A DNA stretch of 13,870 bases from Methanocorpusculum sp. (lineage in GTDB: Archaea; Halobacteriota; Methanomicrobia; Methanomicrobiales; Methanocorpusculaceae), in contig JAUNXW010000025.1 of the NCBI GenBank assembly GCA_030539595.1, forward strand, positions 1 through 13,870, given 5' to 3'. The notes under the pieces are model-generated. The model made no database searches. It had not been told where the DNA came from and worked only from the letters and a program-made list of their open reading frames with translations. The translations under genes were made by a program, and so were the position numbers. This document shows, one piece after another, positions 12,905 through 13,870 of this stretch (its first letter is position 1; each line of letters opens with the position of its first letter).

Positions 12905-13870
12905 ATGAAAAAAGTAATAATTTCTGCCGTATTGCTTCTTTTAATAACCGCCTGTATTCTTTCCGCAGGATGTGTACATGATAAAGAAACATACACGGTA
13001 GCGGTTGACCCTGCTCTTCAGCCGTTTTCCCTAATGGCGGAAAGCGGAGAATTGGATGGCTTTGACATTGAAATGATGAAATGGATTGCCGAGAATCAGA
13101 ATTTCAATATAAAATTTGTAGGCGTCACTTATAACGAATACATGACAAACGTCGACAAAGGAAACTATGACATAAGACCCGGTCTCATAATTACAGACGG
13201 AAGAAAAGAAAACGTCGACTTCTCAGACCCATATGTTGAGTCACATTACTCAATAGTTTCAAGAAAAGACAAAACCGTCACGAAAGAAGATGTTTTGAGC
13301 GGAAACGCAGTAATATCCGTAGCCGTCGGCAGTGCATACGATGTATGGGTTAAAAATTATTTCGGCGAAGAAAAATACAATCAAATGGTCAAAGACGGAA
13401 AAATTCTGATTGAAAGAAGCGTTGACCAGTCAATTCTCTCAGTCCTTGCCGGTTCTTCCGATGCAGCCATCTGTGCAGACATTATCGCCGTAACTCAGAG
13501 TGATTATTATGCTCCCATCAAATTTATCGGATACCTTGACGGAAATGCACAAATCAGTATTTCCGTTAAGAAAGGCAATGAAGAACTTCTGAAAAAACTT
13601 AATGACGGAATTGCAAATTTCAAAACATCTTCCAGATACAATGAACTCAAACAAAAATACAGAATGCCGTACCTGAAAGATACCTACAGAGTAGGAGTCG
13701 ATTCAAACAACAAACCGTTCACCTATCTTAACGAAAACGAAGACCTTACCGGAATTGACTACGACTCTATCATGTGGATTGCTGACAAATACGGATTTGA
13801 TGTTGAATTTGTGGAAGGAAACTGGGTCAGCAATATTAATTCTGTTTTCAGACAGGAGATTGATATGTGG
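12905..13870 (+). CDS. Lipoprotein with tandem amino-acid-type periplasmic-binding domains (partial, 3' end outside window)
   Basis: The frame is open for 322 codons to the window edge. Residues 1-22 form a signal peptide (MKKVIISAVL, then a hydrophobic core) ending in the lipobox-like LSAGC, with Cys23 as likely lipid anchor. Residues 30-255 form a complete solute-binding domain of the polar amino acid type (SBP_bac_3): PFSLMAESGELDGFDIEMMK, DIRPGLIITDGR with the ligand-binding Arg100, VDFSDPY, and LAGSSDAAICADIIA. At about residue 260 a second domain starts anew with YRVGVDSNNKPFTYLNENED and LTGIDYDSIMWIADKYGF. Ordinary ABC-transporter binding proteins have one such domain; tandem copies are known in BvgS-type sensors. 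What follows may be a transporter lipoprotein end or a membrane segment with a signalling domain. An in-frame ATG at 12890 is a less likely start. Confidence 0.85.
   Translation, partial: MKKVIISAVLLLLITACILSAGCVHDKETYTVAVDPALQPFSLMAESGELDGFDIEMMKWIAENQNFNIKFVGVTYNEYMTNVDKGNYDIRPGLIITDGRKENVDFSDPYVESHYSIVSRKDKTVTKEDVLSGNAVISVAVGSAYDVWVKNYFGEEKYNQMVKDGKILIERSVDQSILSVLAGSSDAAICADIIAVTQSDYYAPIKFIGYLDGNAQISISVKKGNEELLKKLNDGIANFKTSSRYNELKQKYRMPYLKDTYRVGVDSNNKPFTYLNENEDLTGIDYDSIMWIADKYGFDVEFVEGNWVSNINSVFRQEIDMW

Overview
The window looks like a moderately AT-rich chromosomal segment of a methanogenic euryarchaeon, most likely of the order Methanomicrobiales. A Methanocorpusculum-like organism is my guess, and the genus is not proven. 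The evidence is the adenylate kinase / DUF106 (EMC3-like) / cytidylate kinase cluster, an archaeal-clade isoleucyl-tRNA synthetase, an archaeal MoaA, TATA boxes about 26-28 bases ahead of predicted transcript starts, and several leaderless or nearly leaderless genes. No rRNA, tRNA, CRISPR array or transposase gene was seen.

Layout. Bases 1-217 are non-coding with two hairpins and a weak promoter. A YgiQ-type radical SAM gene (218-2029, +) abuts tail to tail a minus-strand operon adkA - DUF106 - cmk (3772 down to 2030). Then come an orphan 135-residue gene (3976-4383, +), a CPA2-type Na+/H+ antiporter (4634-5917, +), an exported BMP/PnrA-like binding protein (6052-7098, +), a convergent ROK sugar kinase (7095-8036, -), ileS (8340-11540, +), an unlisted 36-residue membrane microprotein (11654-11764, -), moaA (11795-12739, -), and, divergent from it, a lipoprotein with two tandem periplasmic-binding domains that runs off the window end (12905 onward, +).

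How the genes work together. Most genes are housekeeping: nucleotide kinases coupled to a membrane-protein insertase, aminoacyl-tRNA synthesis, molybdopterin synthesis and ion homeostasis. The two binding-protein genes are orphans here, without ABC permease or ATPase genes beside them.

The main unexplained structure is a family of short non-coding palindromic elements. There are two roughly 160-bp copies (4407-4570 and 8108-8266), one 54-bp internally deleted copy (3856-3909) and one decayed 38-bp relic (12800-12837). They share ends of the type GAGCCTGTCCAAT and a 30-bp block that begins TGTCCAA and ends TTGGACA. All lie just upstream of genes, and two inverted 30-bp blocks bracket the orphan 135-residue gene. 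I read them as MITE-like or REP-like elements. A further fragment of the interior of the 8108-8266 copy forms a hairpin between ileS and the microprotein gene.
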